Made by a program: the position numbers and the translations under genes. From Fidelibacterota bacterium (GTDB lineage Bacteria > Fidelibacterota > UBA2242 > JAFGTP01), in contig JAIPJV010000076.1 of assembly GCA_021734005.1 (NCBI GenBank), positions 1 to 8,432 of the forward strand: a stretch of 8,432 nucleotides of DNA. Reading direction: 5' to 3'. Shown here piece after piece: positions 1-6,435 of this stretch. Under the pieces are notes generated by a model. It ran no database searches. It saw only the letters and a list, made by a program, of their open reading frames with translations, and was not told where the DNA came from. How positions within the stretch are numbered: position 1 is the stretch's first letter; each line of letters starts with the position of its first letter.

Positions 1-1018
1 AAGTTTCCCGACCCAAAAATTGCCACTTTTTTAGATCCAGGTTGTGAATATTAAGTTCACTTACAATATTACCGGACAAATCTCCTTGAAGACTACCAGT
101 AAAAAGTTCATCTTGACTTTGAAATTCAAGATTAGGCACTGAAATATTATTATCAGAAATTGTCAGATAAGCCTGTCCCCTGGTAATATTCTGATTTCTA
201 ATATTTCCTGAAAAATTGATTTCTGATGATATAGAACCGCCTTCAATTTGCGTTTTACTGGATACATTGACAAAATCTTCTGTGTTAACCAGACGGCTCA
301 AACCGGGAAGGCGATTATGAACTCTAATGTCCCGGCCGGCTATATCAAGTTGCCCATTTTGAGCAGCAAATTCATAGAAACCCTTCAGATCAATACTTGC
401 TGCCCGATTATAAATTTTTGCTTTCTCCAGCTGGACAGTGTCCCCTCGCAGGGATGCTTTCAGTTCTCCTATATCAAATTTCTCATTGACACTGGCAATT
501 TTGACTGAGCCAGTATCGATCTGGATTGAATTGTGCTGGGGAGAAATATTCAACTGTCCATACAGAACCGAGAAGACGATATTTGCTTTTTGAGAATAGC
601 GAAGGTTTTCGATATAAACCTCCGGTAAATTCATATGAAATTTCGAAGCTTGAGTTTTTTGCTGAATTTTTGGAAGACTATCGATTTTAACCCCATTCAA
701 GTAGAGACTGTTGATTTCAGGAGAATCGGAAAAAATCGAGAAAAGATTGTATCCGATTTCAGCCTCATTTACAGAAAGGATTGAGGCTTTATTCTTATCA
801 ATTAATTTTACATTTGTCAATTGAACATTATTAACCAGGTTTCCATATAAAGATTCAATTTGCAGGTGCAAACCGGTTCTTTTTTCCACCTGAGTGGCGA
901 GATAATTCTTTAATTTATTTTTGCTATAGGGCGTATGGATAAAAATAAAAGCAAAAATTGTAAGCAGAACAAAAATATAAAAAAGGATGTATAATGATAT
1001 TTTTAATGATCTTTTCAT
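1..1018 (-). CDS. TamB-like / AsmA-superfamily inner-membrane protein, N-terminal part (runs off window)
   Basis: The ORF reads without a stop for 339 codons from an ATG at 1018 to the left edge, so the C-terminus is missing. An in-frame TAA lies four codons before the ATG, so no longer N-terminus is possible. Residues about 8-28 form one hydrophobic segment (LYILFYIFVLLTIFAFIFIH), a signal anchor. After it come the features of TamB N-termini: a TPYSKNKLKNYL stretch, a GLHLQIESLYGNL segment, then repeated short beta-strand-like stretches (VQLTNVKLID, INSLYLNGVKID, LPEVYIENLRY). Known TamB proteins are anchored in the inner membrane, span the periplasm as a beta-taco and help deliver proteins or lipids to the outer membrane. 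The C-terminal TamB (DUF490) domain is not visible, so another AsmA-like protein remains possible. There is no clear Shine-Dalgarno sequence. The gene follows the RNase HII fusion by 91 nt with no strong terminator, so co-transcription is plausible. Confidence 0.7.
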   Translation of the reverse strand, partial: MKRSLKISLYILFYIFVLLTIFAFIFIHTPYSKNKLKNYLATQVEKRTGLHLQIESLYGNLVNNVQLTNVKLIDKNKASILSVNEAEIGYNLFSIFSDSPEINSLYLNGVKIDSLPKIQQKTQASKFHMNLPEVYIENLRYSQKANIVFSVLYGQLNISPQHNSIQIDTGSVKIASVNEKFDIGELKASLRGDTVQLEKAKIYNRAASIDLKGFYEFAAQNGQLDIAGRDIRVHNRLPGLSRLVNTEDFVNVSSKTQIEGGSISSEINFSGNIRNQNITRGQAYLTISDNNISVPNLEFQSQDELFTGSLQGDLSGNIVSELNIHNLDLKKWQFLGRET

Positions 1019-1109
1019 AGCTAAAAATTAGTTTAATATAGGGGGGAATCAAAATTAATCATTCTCTTGAGCCGGATTTGGAATTTTTTATTGTGAGTTC
1101 ATCTCTAGA

Positions 1110-2099
1110 TTAGAGGATAAAAGCATTTTCAAAATGCTCTATTTTGGTTTTTTTATAATTTAATTGAACAATAATCACATCAAATCGGCAGTCCATTTCC
1201 GGATGCGGATTTTCGGAGAGATAGGCTTCAGCAATTTTCCCCAGTTGATTCATTTTATTTTCATCTACTCCGGTTTCATCAGGTTCATAATGACCTCTAT
1301 GAGTTTTAACCTCTACAAAACTTAAAATGTTTCCTTTTTGAGCAATTATATCGAGCTCGCCAAATACTCCACAATGGTAATTACGCTCTATAATCGTAAA
1401 ATTTTTTTTATGTAAATGCAAGGCTGCCAGATGCTCGCCATAAGTTCCAACCACCCGATTATTTTTACTTTTCAACAGTTTTTTATAAGGCTTTTTAACA
1501 CCTTTAAAGCTTCTGCGATGAATAGGAGTTGGGAAATTTTTTATAATGGCCTCCCTATGAGCCTGAGTACCATAGCCTTTATGCTTTTTAAAATCATAAC
1601 CAGGGAAGATGGTTTCATACTCAATCATCATTCGGTCGCGATAAACTTTGGCAATTATCGAAGCAGCACCGATTGAATAACATTTTTTATCACCCTGCGG
1701 GATTCCTTTATTCAAATAAATTTTGTCAGGTAATCCCCGACCATCAATGAGGAGAAAATCGGGTTGAGGTTTGAGGCGGGCGACAGCCTTGCGCATGGCT
1801 TTATAGGTTGCCTGCAGAATATTGATCCTGTCGATTTCCCGGGATTCCACAACGCCAATTCCGATGGATTTAGCTTTATTATGGATTTGATCATAGAGTA
1901 AATTTCTCTTTTTGGATGTCAACTTTTTGGAATCGGTGATTCCCTGGATAATGTCCTGATTCTGATCGAAAATAACAGCAGCAGCCACTACCGGTCCAGC
2001 CAGAGGTCCTCGACCAGCTTCATCTATTCCCGCAACATGGGCTTTCCCCTGCTCCCAGAGAACATTTTCATAATACAATCTATCCTGATTTTCGTCCAT
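1110..2099 (-). CDS. rnhB: Fused ribonuclease HII - YraN/UPF0102 nuclease-like protein
   Basis: This 329-residue protein holds two families in one frame. Residues about 20-205 are ribonuclease HII, which cuts the RNA strand of RNA-DNA hybrids and starts removal of misincorporated ribonucleotides. Visible signatures are GIDEAGRGPLAGPV with D26 and E27, LLIDG with D119, KKCYSIGAASIIAKVYRDR preceded by D137, and GYDFKKHKGYGT. By family alignment D26, E27, D119 and D137 are the metal-binding catalytic set. Residues about 216-329 are a complete YraN/UPF0102 domain of the restriction-endonuclease-like fold: GTYGEHLAALHL, ERNYHCGVFGELDIIA and FVEVKTHRG, giving the E248-x-D250 and E263-x-K265 nuclease motif. 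The two are normally separate proteins of about 200 and 120 residues. A basic linker (about 203-215) joins them without frame disruption, so this is a real fusion. The ATG at 2099 has only a weak ribosome site. Confidence 0.95.
   Translation of the reverse strand: MDENQDRLYYENVLWEQGKAHVAGIDEAGRGPLAGPVVAAAVIFDQNQDIIQGITDSKKLTSKKRNLLYDQIHNKAKSIGIGVVESREIDRINILQATYKAMRKAVARLKPQPDFLLIDGRGLPDKIYLNKGIPQGDKKCYSIGAASIIAKVYRDRMMIEYETIFPGYDFKKHKGYGTQAHREAIIKNFPTPIHRRSFKGVKKPYKKLLKSKNNRVVGTYGEHLAALHLHKKNFTIIERNYHCGVFGELDIIAQKGNILSFVEVKTHRGHYEPDETGVDENKMNQLGKIAEAYLSENPHPEMDCRFDVIIVQLNYKKTKIEHFENAFIL
1111..1130 (-). other. Small hairpin at the end of the RNase HII-YraN gene
   Basis: On the minus strand the stop codon region can fold as CTCTA-atc-TAGAG, a five-base-pair stem overlapping the last codons. 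No T-run follows, so it is not a convincing intrinsic terminator. The 91-nt gap to the TamB-like gene contains no better candidate, which favours read-through. Confidence 0.25.
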
Positions 2100-2131
2100 A
2101 TCAATTCAATCCACTAAATTTTTCAATCTCT

Positions 2132-2150
2132 CTATATTACTATAATATAG
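2132..2150. repeat. Perfect inverted repeat upstream of rnhB
   Basis: CTATATTA and TAATATAG are perfect inverse complements separated by CTA. The element sits 33 nt before the ATG of the RNase HII fusion, within AT-rich intergenic sequence. It could be a dimeric repressor operator or an mRNA hairpin. The arms contain one G:C pair each, so a chance occurrence in AT-rich DNA is possible. Confidence 0.35.
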
Positions 2151-2348
2151 TCTGGAAATAAAGATTTAAATAGTATAATTGCAAAATTTAATTAAACAAA
2201 TTGGAAATAATTAATTAAGACTATTTGAGATAGAGAAGTCAGAAAAAAAGACGTACTAAACCTTCTGATAATATTCCGCAAACTAAATTTTGTGAAATAT
2301 TGCCGCAATCTTGAATAATATAAAATTAATCCACTCGAGAATAAATCC

Positions 2349-2371
2349 AAAAAGTGGCCCTTATAAAAGGC
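2349..2371 (-). terminator. Probable intrinsic terminator after the zinc-ribbon gene
   Basis: On the minus strand, 5 nt after the TAA stop, GCCTTT-TAT-AAGGGC forms a six-base-pair stem (one G-T wobble) with a three-base loop. CAC and a run of five T follow. Flanking AAGT and ACTT can extend the stem across a small internal loop. The stem is short, so efficiency is uncertain. Confidence 0.5.
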
Positions 2372-2376
2372 ATTAC

Positions 2377-2841
2377 TTACATTATAACCCGAATAAAATC
2401 ATTATCGAGCTCCAGATGCATAGAATCAAATGAGACCACTTTTAATCTATGGTCAAAGCATCCTTTTTTCAGGCAACCGATCACTGTTCCTTCATTGGGC
2501 AGATCGATATGGAAAACAGGAGATGAACAGGTGCTGCACTTTTCGCCTTCTTCAGTTAATGAAACACCGCAATGGGGACAGAAAAATTCCACAACTTCCC
2601 CATCCGGTACATCAACTTCAGATTTGTGATTATAGCTACCATATTCAGGATCCAGATAGATTTTTCCTTCTTTATCCTTCCATTTCAGATCAACCATAAT
2701 GGAATCCATTCCATTGATCTTAACCTCGTCAGTCATCAAATTACAGCCTTTAGGACAGTGGGCATGCTGAACGTCTATAACCTTATCATATTCAATACCC
2801 TTGAGCTGAGAAAATATTTTGTTTTTTAATTCATCCGTCAT
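2377..2841 (-). CDS. Uncharacterised cysteine-rich zinc-ribbon protein
   Basis: I do not recognise a named function. The preferred start is the ATG at 2841 (154 residues). An upstream in-frame ATG at 2856 would add MKGKN, but those codons contain AAAGGA, placed 6 nt before the 2841 ATG like a ribosome site. Four cysteine pairs are visible: CPKGC near residue 29, CPHC near 87, CSTC near 102 and CLKKGC near 123, the last followed by FDH. Together they suggest one or two zinc ribbons or similar metal knuckles. Between the first two pairs lies a beta-rich segment with an IYLDPEYGSYNHKSEVDVPDG-like stretch. There is no signal peptide or membrane segment, so the protein is probably cytoplasmic. It lies 50 nt downstream of the DUF2520 gene and is probably in the same operon. 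A metal-binding, nucleic-acid or rubredoxin-like role would be guesswork. Confidence 0.8.
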   Translation of the reverse strand: MTDELKNKIFSQLKGIEYDKVIDVQHAHCPKGCNLMTDEVKINGMDSIMVDLKWKDKEGKIYLDPEYGSYNHKSEVDVPDGEVVEFFCPHCGVSLTEEGEKCSTCSSPVFHIDLPNEGTVIGCLKKGCFDHRLKVVSFDSMHLELDNDFIRVIM

Positions 2842-2891
2842 GTTTTTTCCTTTCATTGCGAACAGATTTATATTCTGTTCGGTTATTTTTA

Positions 2892-3746
2892 TTATTCACT
2901 CTCTTTGTCAAAAATTCTGCCAATATTCTGCAATTCAGCAGAATGCAGATCGGCAGTCAGTTTTCCAAAAGCTCTATAAAGCTCCTTCAAATCCGGATAA
3001 TTATCAAGTAATTTTATGTGTCCCTGAATAGTTTTTAGATCTTTACGCACAATTGGGCCTGTTAGAGCTTTTTGAATTGGTAGATGCCAGGTCTCGGCTG
3101 CTTGCTGGGATAATTTTTTGAGAATATCTTCAGTTTGCCCGATATCAAGTCCTTTATCCTGCATCAAATTTTTGATAGCAGCAATCATAGCGGTCGAATA
3201 ATTATTAATGAAAACCGCTGATAAGTGGATATATTGTTTCTGTTTTCTGTTAATTATAATTGCCTTTCTGCCGATCAAATTGCCAATCTTATTCAATTGC
3301 TCGGCAGCCGGGCCTTCACAGGTAAAAACTGTATCTGGAATAATATCAATTCCACTTTCTATATTAGGAATACTGATAACAGGATGAAGACTACCCGTGA
3401 TTGCTCCTTTCTTCTGCAAAATTTCCAAAGATCTTGAACTATGAAAACCGGATGTATGAAAAATGACAATGTCTTTTAAATTCTGATCAGTTTCAGAGAT
3501 CTTTTTTGCAACTAACTGAATAGCGTCGTCAGAAACAGAAATCATGTACACATTAGCATGAGGCAGATCATTGATTTCAGTAGTAAATTTTTCAAAACCA
3601 ACATAATTTCGCGCCCTTTCAAGACCAGCTTCTGTTCTATTCCAGACAAATTTTGGCTGGTAGCCGGCTTTTTCTAGATTTTTAGCAATAGATAATCCAG
3701 TTTTGCTGGCTCCAATCAGACCAATTGTAAACTTTTTTGTAAGCAA
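2892..3746 (-). CDS. Rossmann-fold and DUF2520 domain protein (NAD(P)-dependent oxidoreductase-like)
   Basis: This 284-residue protein matches the two-domain Rossmann/DUF2520 family in length and order. Residues 6-20 (FTIGLIGASKTGLSI) are the nucleotide-binding beta-alpha turn, and WNRTE near 35 follows the second strand. VYMISVSDDAI near 66-76 and IFHTSGFHSS near 95-104 are typical of the family. The DUF2520 domain carries GSLHPV near 118-123, HLSAVFINNYSTAM near 174-187 and LTGPIVRKD near 228-236. The family is related to ketopantoate and pyrroline-5-carboxylate reductases, but the substrate is unknown. In the glycine-rich loop, Ser14 stands where the second Gly of GxGxxG is usual. The start is a TTG at 3746, supported by GAAGGAGA with GGAG 5 nt upstream. 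The gene begins 15 nt after the MEMO gene stop, so the two are very likely co-transcribed. Confidence 0.9.
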   Translation of the reverse strand: MLTKKFTIGLIGASKTGLSIAKNLEKAGYQPKFVWNRTEAGLERARNYVGFEKFTTEINDLPHANVYMISVSDDAIQLVAKKISETDQNLKDIVIFHTSGFHSSRSLEILQKKGAITGSLHPVISIPNIESGIDIIPDTVFTCEGPAAEQLNKIGNLIGRKAIIINRKQKQYIHLSAVFINNYSTAMIAAIKNLMQDKGLDIGQTEDILKKLSQQAAETWHLPIQKALTGPIVRKDLKTIQGHIKLLDNYPDLKELYRAFGKLTADLHSAELQNIGRIFDKESE

Positions 3747-3750
3747 TTAT

Positions 3751-3758
3751 TCTCCTTC
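3751..3758 (-). promoter_or_regulatory. Ribosome binding site fixing a TTG start (DUF2520 gene)
   Basis: GAAGGAGA on the minus strand lies in the 15-nt gap after the MEMO gene, with GGAG 5 nt before the TTG at 3746. No ATG is placed at a suitable distance, so TTG is the best start. Confidence 0.75.
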
Positions 3759-3761
3759 TAG

Positions 3762-4589
3762 TCATTCATATAAAGCAGCAGCCAGGTAGCCCACTACCCT
3801 GTCTCTACCACCGGCTGTATCGCCTGAATTTCTATAATCCAATTCAGCAAATTTTGCCTGCCCCGATTTTCGGGCATATTCCATTAGCACGTTAATAGGA
3901 ATCATACCGCAGGCTTCTAACGACCTATTTTGATGGGCTTCAACCAGATTATCAATGTCAAAATTCTGGAGTTTATTTATCAATTCTCTATCTTTCTCAA
4001 TCGCAACCCGATAGGAGTGAAAATGGGAAAGATCAGAGCTGGCGATGACTGTAAAATCCTGCTCCTGCTCCATCTCAGAGAGAACTTCTGCTAATTCCAG
4101 CACATCATTTTTATCAGCATTTCCAGCCATGATCGGTATTAATTCAAAATCATCAACCACAGTTTGTAGAAAAGGAAGTTGGATTTCCAGTGAATGCTCC
4201 TGCCTATGCCCCTTGATACTTTTTTCAACTGAACCGGTTTTCTGCAATAGATCTTCGATAAAATCCTTATCAAGAGGAATCTCACCAATCGGAGTTGAGT
4301 AATAATCACCGGGGTAAACAGAAAATCCATTTATATATTCACGATGACTGGGAGCAATTACTACATATTTTTTGCTTTTATAGCGGGCAATCAAATCATA
4401 GCCATAAGCAGCTATTTCACCTGAATAGGGATAACCGGCGTGAGGAACAATTATTCCATATAATTTATTAATATCGAGTTCCTTGCTGTCAACTTTATCC
4501 AAATAGGTCTTGATTGAGTCTTGAATAAGCTCCGGTGTTTCCGGGTAAAATTGTCCGGCTACACTGGCCTTTCGAACTTTATCACTCAT
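3762..4589 (-). CDS. MEMO1-family protein (AmmeMemoRadiSam system protein B)
   Basis: This 275-residue protein covers the whole MEMO family fold, which is related to class III extradiol dioxygenases. Visible family motifs are the N-terminal RKASVAGQFYP, IVPHAGYPYSG (His50), VIAPSH (His82), GHRQEHSLEIQLPFLQ, ASSDLSHF (His189), ACGMIPI (Cys227) and the C-terminal YRNSGDT...RVVGYLAAALY. In human MEMO1 the equivalent His and Cys residues bind metal, and all appear present here. The bacterial biochemical role is not established. The family is often found with an AMMECR1 protein (A) and a radical SAM protein, but neither is in the window. The ATG at 4589 is 7 nt from AGGAGG; a TTG one codon upstream is less likely. 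It is the first gene of the leftward operon, followed 15 nt later by the DUF2520 gene. Confidence 0.93.
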   Translation of the reverse strand: MSDKVRKASVAGQFYPETPELIQDSIKTYLDKVDSKELDINKLYGIIVPHAGYPYSGEIAAYGYDLIARYKSKKYVVIAPSHREYINGFSVYPGDYYSTPIGEIPLDKDFIEDLLQKTGSVEKSIKGHRQEHSLEIQLPFLQTVVDDFELIPIMAGNADKNDVLELAEVLSEMEQEQDFTVIASSDLSHFHSYRVAIEKDRELINKLQNFDIDNLVEAHQNRSLEACGMIPINVLMEYARKSGQAKFAELDYRNSGDTAGGRDRVVGYLAAALYE

Positions 4590-4595
4590 CAATTG

Positions 4596-4603
4596 ACCTC
4601 CTT
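4596..4603 (-). promoter_or_regulatory. Strong Shine-Dalgarno site of the MEMO gene
   Basis: AAGGAGGT on the minus strand is a near-complete anti-16S match. The spacing favours the ATG at 4589 over the adjacent in-frame TTG at 4592. Confidence 0.8.
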
Positions 4604-4730
4604 TATCATTACATTACTGTTATTTAACAATCATTTTTCATAAATAATAACTCTCTGATGTTCCTTTTAAAGGTAAATATACGAAGGAAAAATTGCAATG
4701 ACTGGATTTATTAGTTTTTAATCAATGGAC

Positions 4731-4742
4731 ACAAAATTTTGT
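4731..4742. repeat. Twelve-base perfect palindrome ACAAAATTTTGT
   Basis: The sequence is its own reverse complement and lies about 140 nt upstream of the MEMO start. It may be a regulator site, but AT-rich composition makes chance palindromes common. Confidence 0.3.
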
Positions 4743-4774
4743 ATGTATATCTTAGATTTTTTAAATTTTCGCTA

Positions 4775-4809
4775 AATATAAAAAATTATTGGTAAAGATA
4801 ATTTATATT
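4775..4809 (-). repeat. A/T-only hairpin just after selA
   Basis: Arms AATATAAA and TTTATATT (8 bp) enclose a second 4-bp TTAT/ATAA stem, with a three-base bulge and an eight-base loop. It begins 5 nt beyond the selA stop. It lacks G:C pairs and a clean following T-run, so it is at best a weak terminator or a transcript-end structure. Confidence 0.3.
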
Positions 4810-4814
4810 GCAAA

Positions 4815-6242
4815 CTAATTGGTATCTGAGAAGTGATCATCATTGATTTTATTACTAACATACTGAATAGCTTCAATAATCATATTCTCTTCTTTGCTAT
4901 CCAGAACTGTGCGAAAATCCAGAATAACCCGATCATTTTCAATATAACTTAAAACAGGCGTTGAGAATTCTCTTAACATATTGCTTACTCTTTGAAGTGA
5001 AGCAGATTTTGATTTCAAAGCCAATCCTTTTGAAGGAAGGGATGCCTGGGGCATAGACCCGCCGCCAACTGCACTTTCACAATCAACAATTTCAATATCT
5101 AAATTCAAATCCAATTTCATAAGGCGGTTTAAGAGTGAATTGATGCGAGCTTCTATATCTTTTTTCTTTTTTGCCAGCATTGAATAGGTGGGATTGGTCT
5201 CAGATAATTTTTCTTTTTCAAGGAACAAGCGCAAAGTTTTTTCCAGAGCCATATCAGTTAATTTGCCAGCTCTAAGCATTCGCGAGAGCGGATGGTCTTT
5301 GATTTTCTGAATTAATTTTTCTTTGCCTACAATAATTCCAGCCTGAGGGCCGCCTATTAATTTGTCGCCGCTAAAGCAGACCAGATCAGCGCCGGCTTCG
5401 ATACTGTCACCTGCAGTAGGTTCATAGGGCAAGCCTAACTCACGCATATCCACAAGAGCACCACATCCCAGATCGTCAATTAATATAAAAGACTGTTCCT
5501 TTTTTAAATCGGCCAATTTATTGATAGGAACCTGCTCACTAAAGCCCTGAATATGATAATTGCTGGGATTTACATGCAAGATTGCTGCTGTTTCCTCTGT
5601 AAGAGCCTGTTCATAATCATAAAGATGCGTTTTATTAGTTGTCCCAACTTCAACCATTTTGGCGCCGCTTTGATGGATACAATCGGGCAAGCGGTAAGAG
5701 CCCCCGATCTCGATCATCTGACCTCTCGAGATTATGACTTCCTTACCATTACAAAAAGTGGCTAAAATCAGCAAAGTTGCAGCAGCATTATTATTGACAA
5801 TATGAGCTGCTTCTGCACCGGTGATCTGACATAAAAGTTGTTCGGTTCGATAATGGCGTTTGCCCCGTTTCCCATTCTCAAGATCGATCTGTAAATTGCA
5901 GGGATGATTTAATTCAGCGAGCGCCTGACTGGCCCGTTCCGGTAAAACTGCTCGACCTAATCCAGTATGAAGAATAATTCCAGTCGCATTAACTACAATT
6001 TTCAGATCCTGCCTGTGCATTCGGTCCATGTTTGCTTTTATTGCTGAAATGATTTTTTCATGGCCGGGATAATTTTCGCCCTTCTCCAGCATTTCTCTAA
6101 AATCCTGCAAAGTCAAATTGATAGCATTCAGAGTTTCCTGACGGGAAAACTCATCAATCAAATTTTGGATTGGTTTTTCCTGCAGCAGATCAGAAACTGC
6201 TGGTAATTGGCTGCGGGGATCGATATTTTTATCTGAAGTCAT
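4815..6242 (-). CDS. selA: L-seryl-tRNA(Sec) selenium transferase
   Basis: SelA is a cytoplasmic PLP enzyme that turns Ser-tRNA(Sec) into Sec-tRNA(Sec) using selenophosphate. At 475 residues the protein is close to the usual 460-470. Visible signatures are the N-terminal tRNA-binding region (SQLPAVSDLL, LPAV typical of SelA), VNATGIILHTGLGRA at 84-98, VNNNAAATLLIL at 149-160, SRGQMIEIGGSYRLPD at 172-187, EVGTTNKTHLYDY, the LIDDLGCG segment near 254-261, and CFSGDKLIGGPQAG with K294 as the PLP lysine. GGGSMPQASLPS lies in the C-terminal domain. The ATG at 6242 has a weak ribosome site (GAG about 10 nt upstream). The gene starts 26 nt after the tRNA-Sec gene on the same strand, so one transcript could carry both. 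The stop is TAG. Confidence 0.97.
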   Translation of the reverse strand: MTSDKNIDPRSQLPAVSDLLQEKPIQNLIDEFSRQETLNAINLTLQDFREMLEKGENYPGHEKIISAIKANMDRMHRQDLKIVVNATGIILHTGLGRAVLPERASQALAELNHPCNLQIDLENGKRGKRHYRTEQLLCQITGAEAAHIVNNNAAATLLILATFCNGKEVIISRGQMIEIGGSYRLPDCIHQSGAKMVEVGTTNKTHLYDYEQALTEETAAILHVNPSNYHIQGFSEQVPINKLADLKKEQSFILIDDLGCGALVDMRELGLPYEPTAGDSIEAGADLVCFSGDKLIGGPQAGIIVGKEKLIQKIKDHPLSRMLRAGKLTDMALEKTLRLFLEKEKLSETNPTYSMLAKKKKDIEARINSLLNRLMKLDLNLDIEIVDCESAVGGGSMPQASLPSKGLALKSKSASLQRVSNMLREFSTPVLSYIENDRVILDFRTVLDSKEENMIIEAIQYVSNKINDDHFSDTN

Positions 6243-6268
6243 AATTTATATTCTCGATCAATTAGTAG

Positions 6269-6358
6269 CGGAGGCGAATGGGAGTCGAACCCACCTACCA
6301 CTGATTGTGGTACAACGACTTTGAAGGCCGTGGAGACCACCGGATCTCAAGCGCCTCC
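6269..6358 (-). tRNA. selC: tRNA-Sec (anticodon TCA)
   Basis: The 90-nt gene folds as a selenocysteine tRNA. It has acceptor GGAGGCG/CGCCTCC and an extended D arm of six pairs with a four-base loop (GAGATC-CGGT-GGTCTC), a hallmark of tRNA-Sec. The anticodon arm is ACGGC-CTTCAAA-GTCGT with TCA at 6324-6322. A long variable arm (TACCAC-AATCA-GTGGTA) and a T arm with loop TTCGACT complete it. The discriminator is G. CCA is not encoded (CTA follows), so a CCA-adding enzyme is needed. The usual eighth acceptor pair would be C-U, but a G-U pair can extend the T stem to six, keeping the 13-pair acceptor/T stack. It lies 77 nt after the NUDIX gene and 26 nt before selA. Confidence 0.97.
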
Positions 6359-6395
6359 CTCATTTATCTTTTGTATAATTGACAAACTAATTTCG

Positions 6396-6424
6396 TTTAT
6401 AAAATAGCAGAGGAACAATATTAA
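6396..6424 (-). promoter_or_regulatory. Possible promoter for the selC-selA unit
   Basis: On the minus strand TTAATA (4/6 to the -35 consensus) lies 17 nt from TATAAA (5/6 to the -10). Initiation would fall roughly 30 nt before the tRNA. In this AT-rich gap such matches are easily found by chance, and no terminator separates the NUDIX gene from selC. Confidence 0.25.
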
Positions 6425-6435
6425 ATTATATTGCA

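Larger units (their letters stand above)
2100..2376. other. AT-rich intergenic gap between the zinc-ribbon gene and rnhB
   Basis: This 277-nt stretch has no supportable coding frame on either strand. It holds the terminator-like hairpin after the zinc-ribbon gene and the inverted repeat at 2132-2150. A possible minus-strand -10 (TATACT, about 2172-2177) has only a weak TTGTTT -35 partner 16 nt away. The most likely content is a terminator followed by a promoter for the rnhB-tamB pair. Confidence 0.4.
4593..4814. other. AT-rich gap between selA and the MEMO operon
   Basis: No supportable gene lies in this 222-nt stretch. It contains the MEMO ribosome site, a TGTTA-TT-TAACA inverted repeat (4618-4629), a 12-bp perfect palindrome (4731-4742) and an A/T-only hairpin (4775-4809). 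A promoter for the MEMO operon is expected here, but I could not find a convincing -35/-10 pair. Confidence 0.4.

Noticed and set aside
248..508. Plus-strand 86-codon ORF
   Set aside because: It lies antisense within the TamB-like gene, has no ribosome site and no recognisable protein features.
1416..1676. Plus-strand ORF inside the RNase HII-YraN gene
   Set aside because: It is antisense to a well-conserved coding region and is a shadow frame.
2326..2373. Short minus-strand ORF of about 15 codons after the zinc-ribbon gene
   Set aside because: It overlaps the terminator-like hairpin and has no ribosome site or recognisable sequence.
2354..2829. Several plus-strand ORFs over the zinc-ribbon gene
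   Set aside because: They overlap a minus-strand frame with a ribosome site and conserved-looking cysteine pairs; none has its own initiation signal.
3762..3764. TGA stop of the MEMO gene as a selenocysteine codon
   Set aside because: The family ends at this point, and a ribosome site for the next gene follows at once, so it is an ordinary stop.
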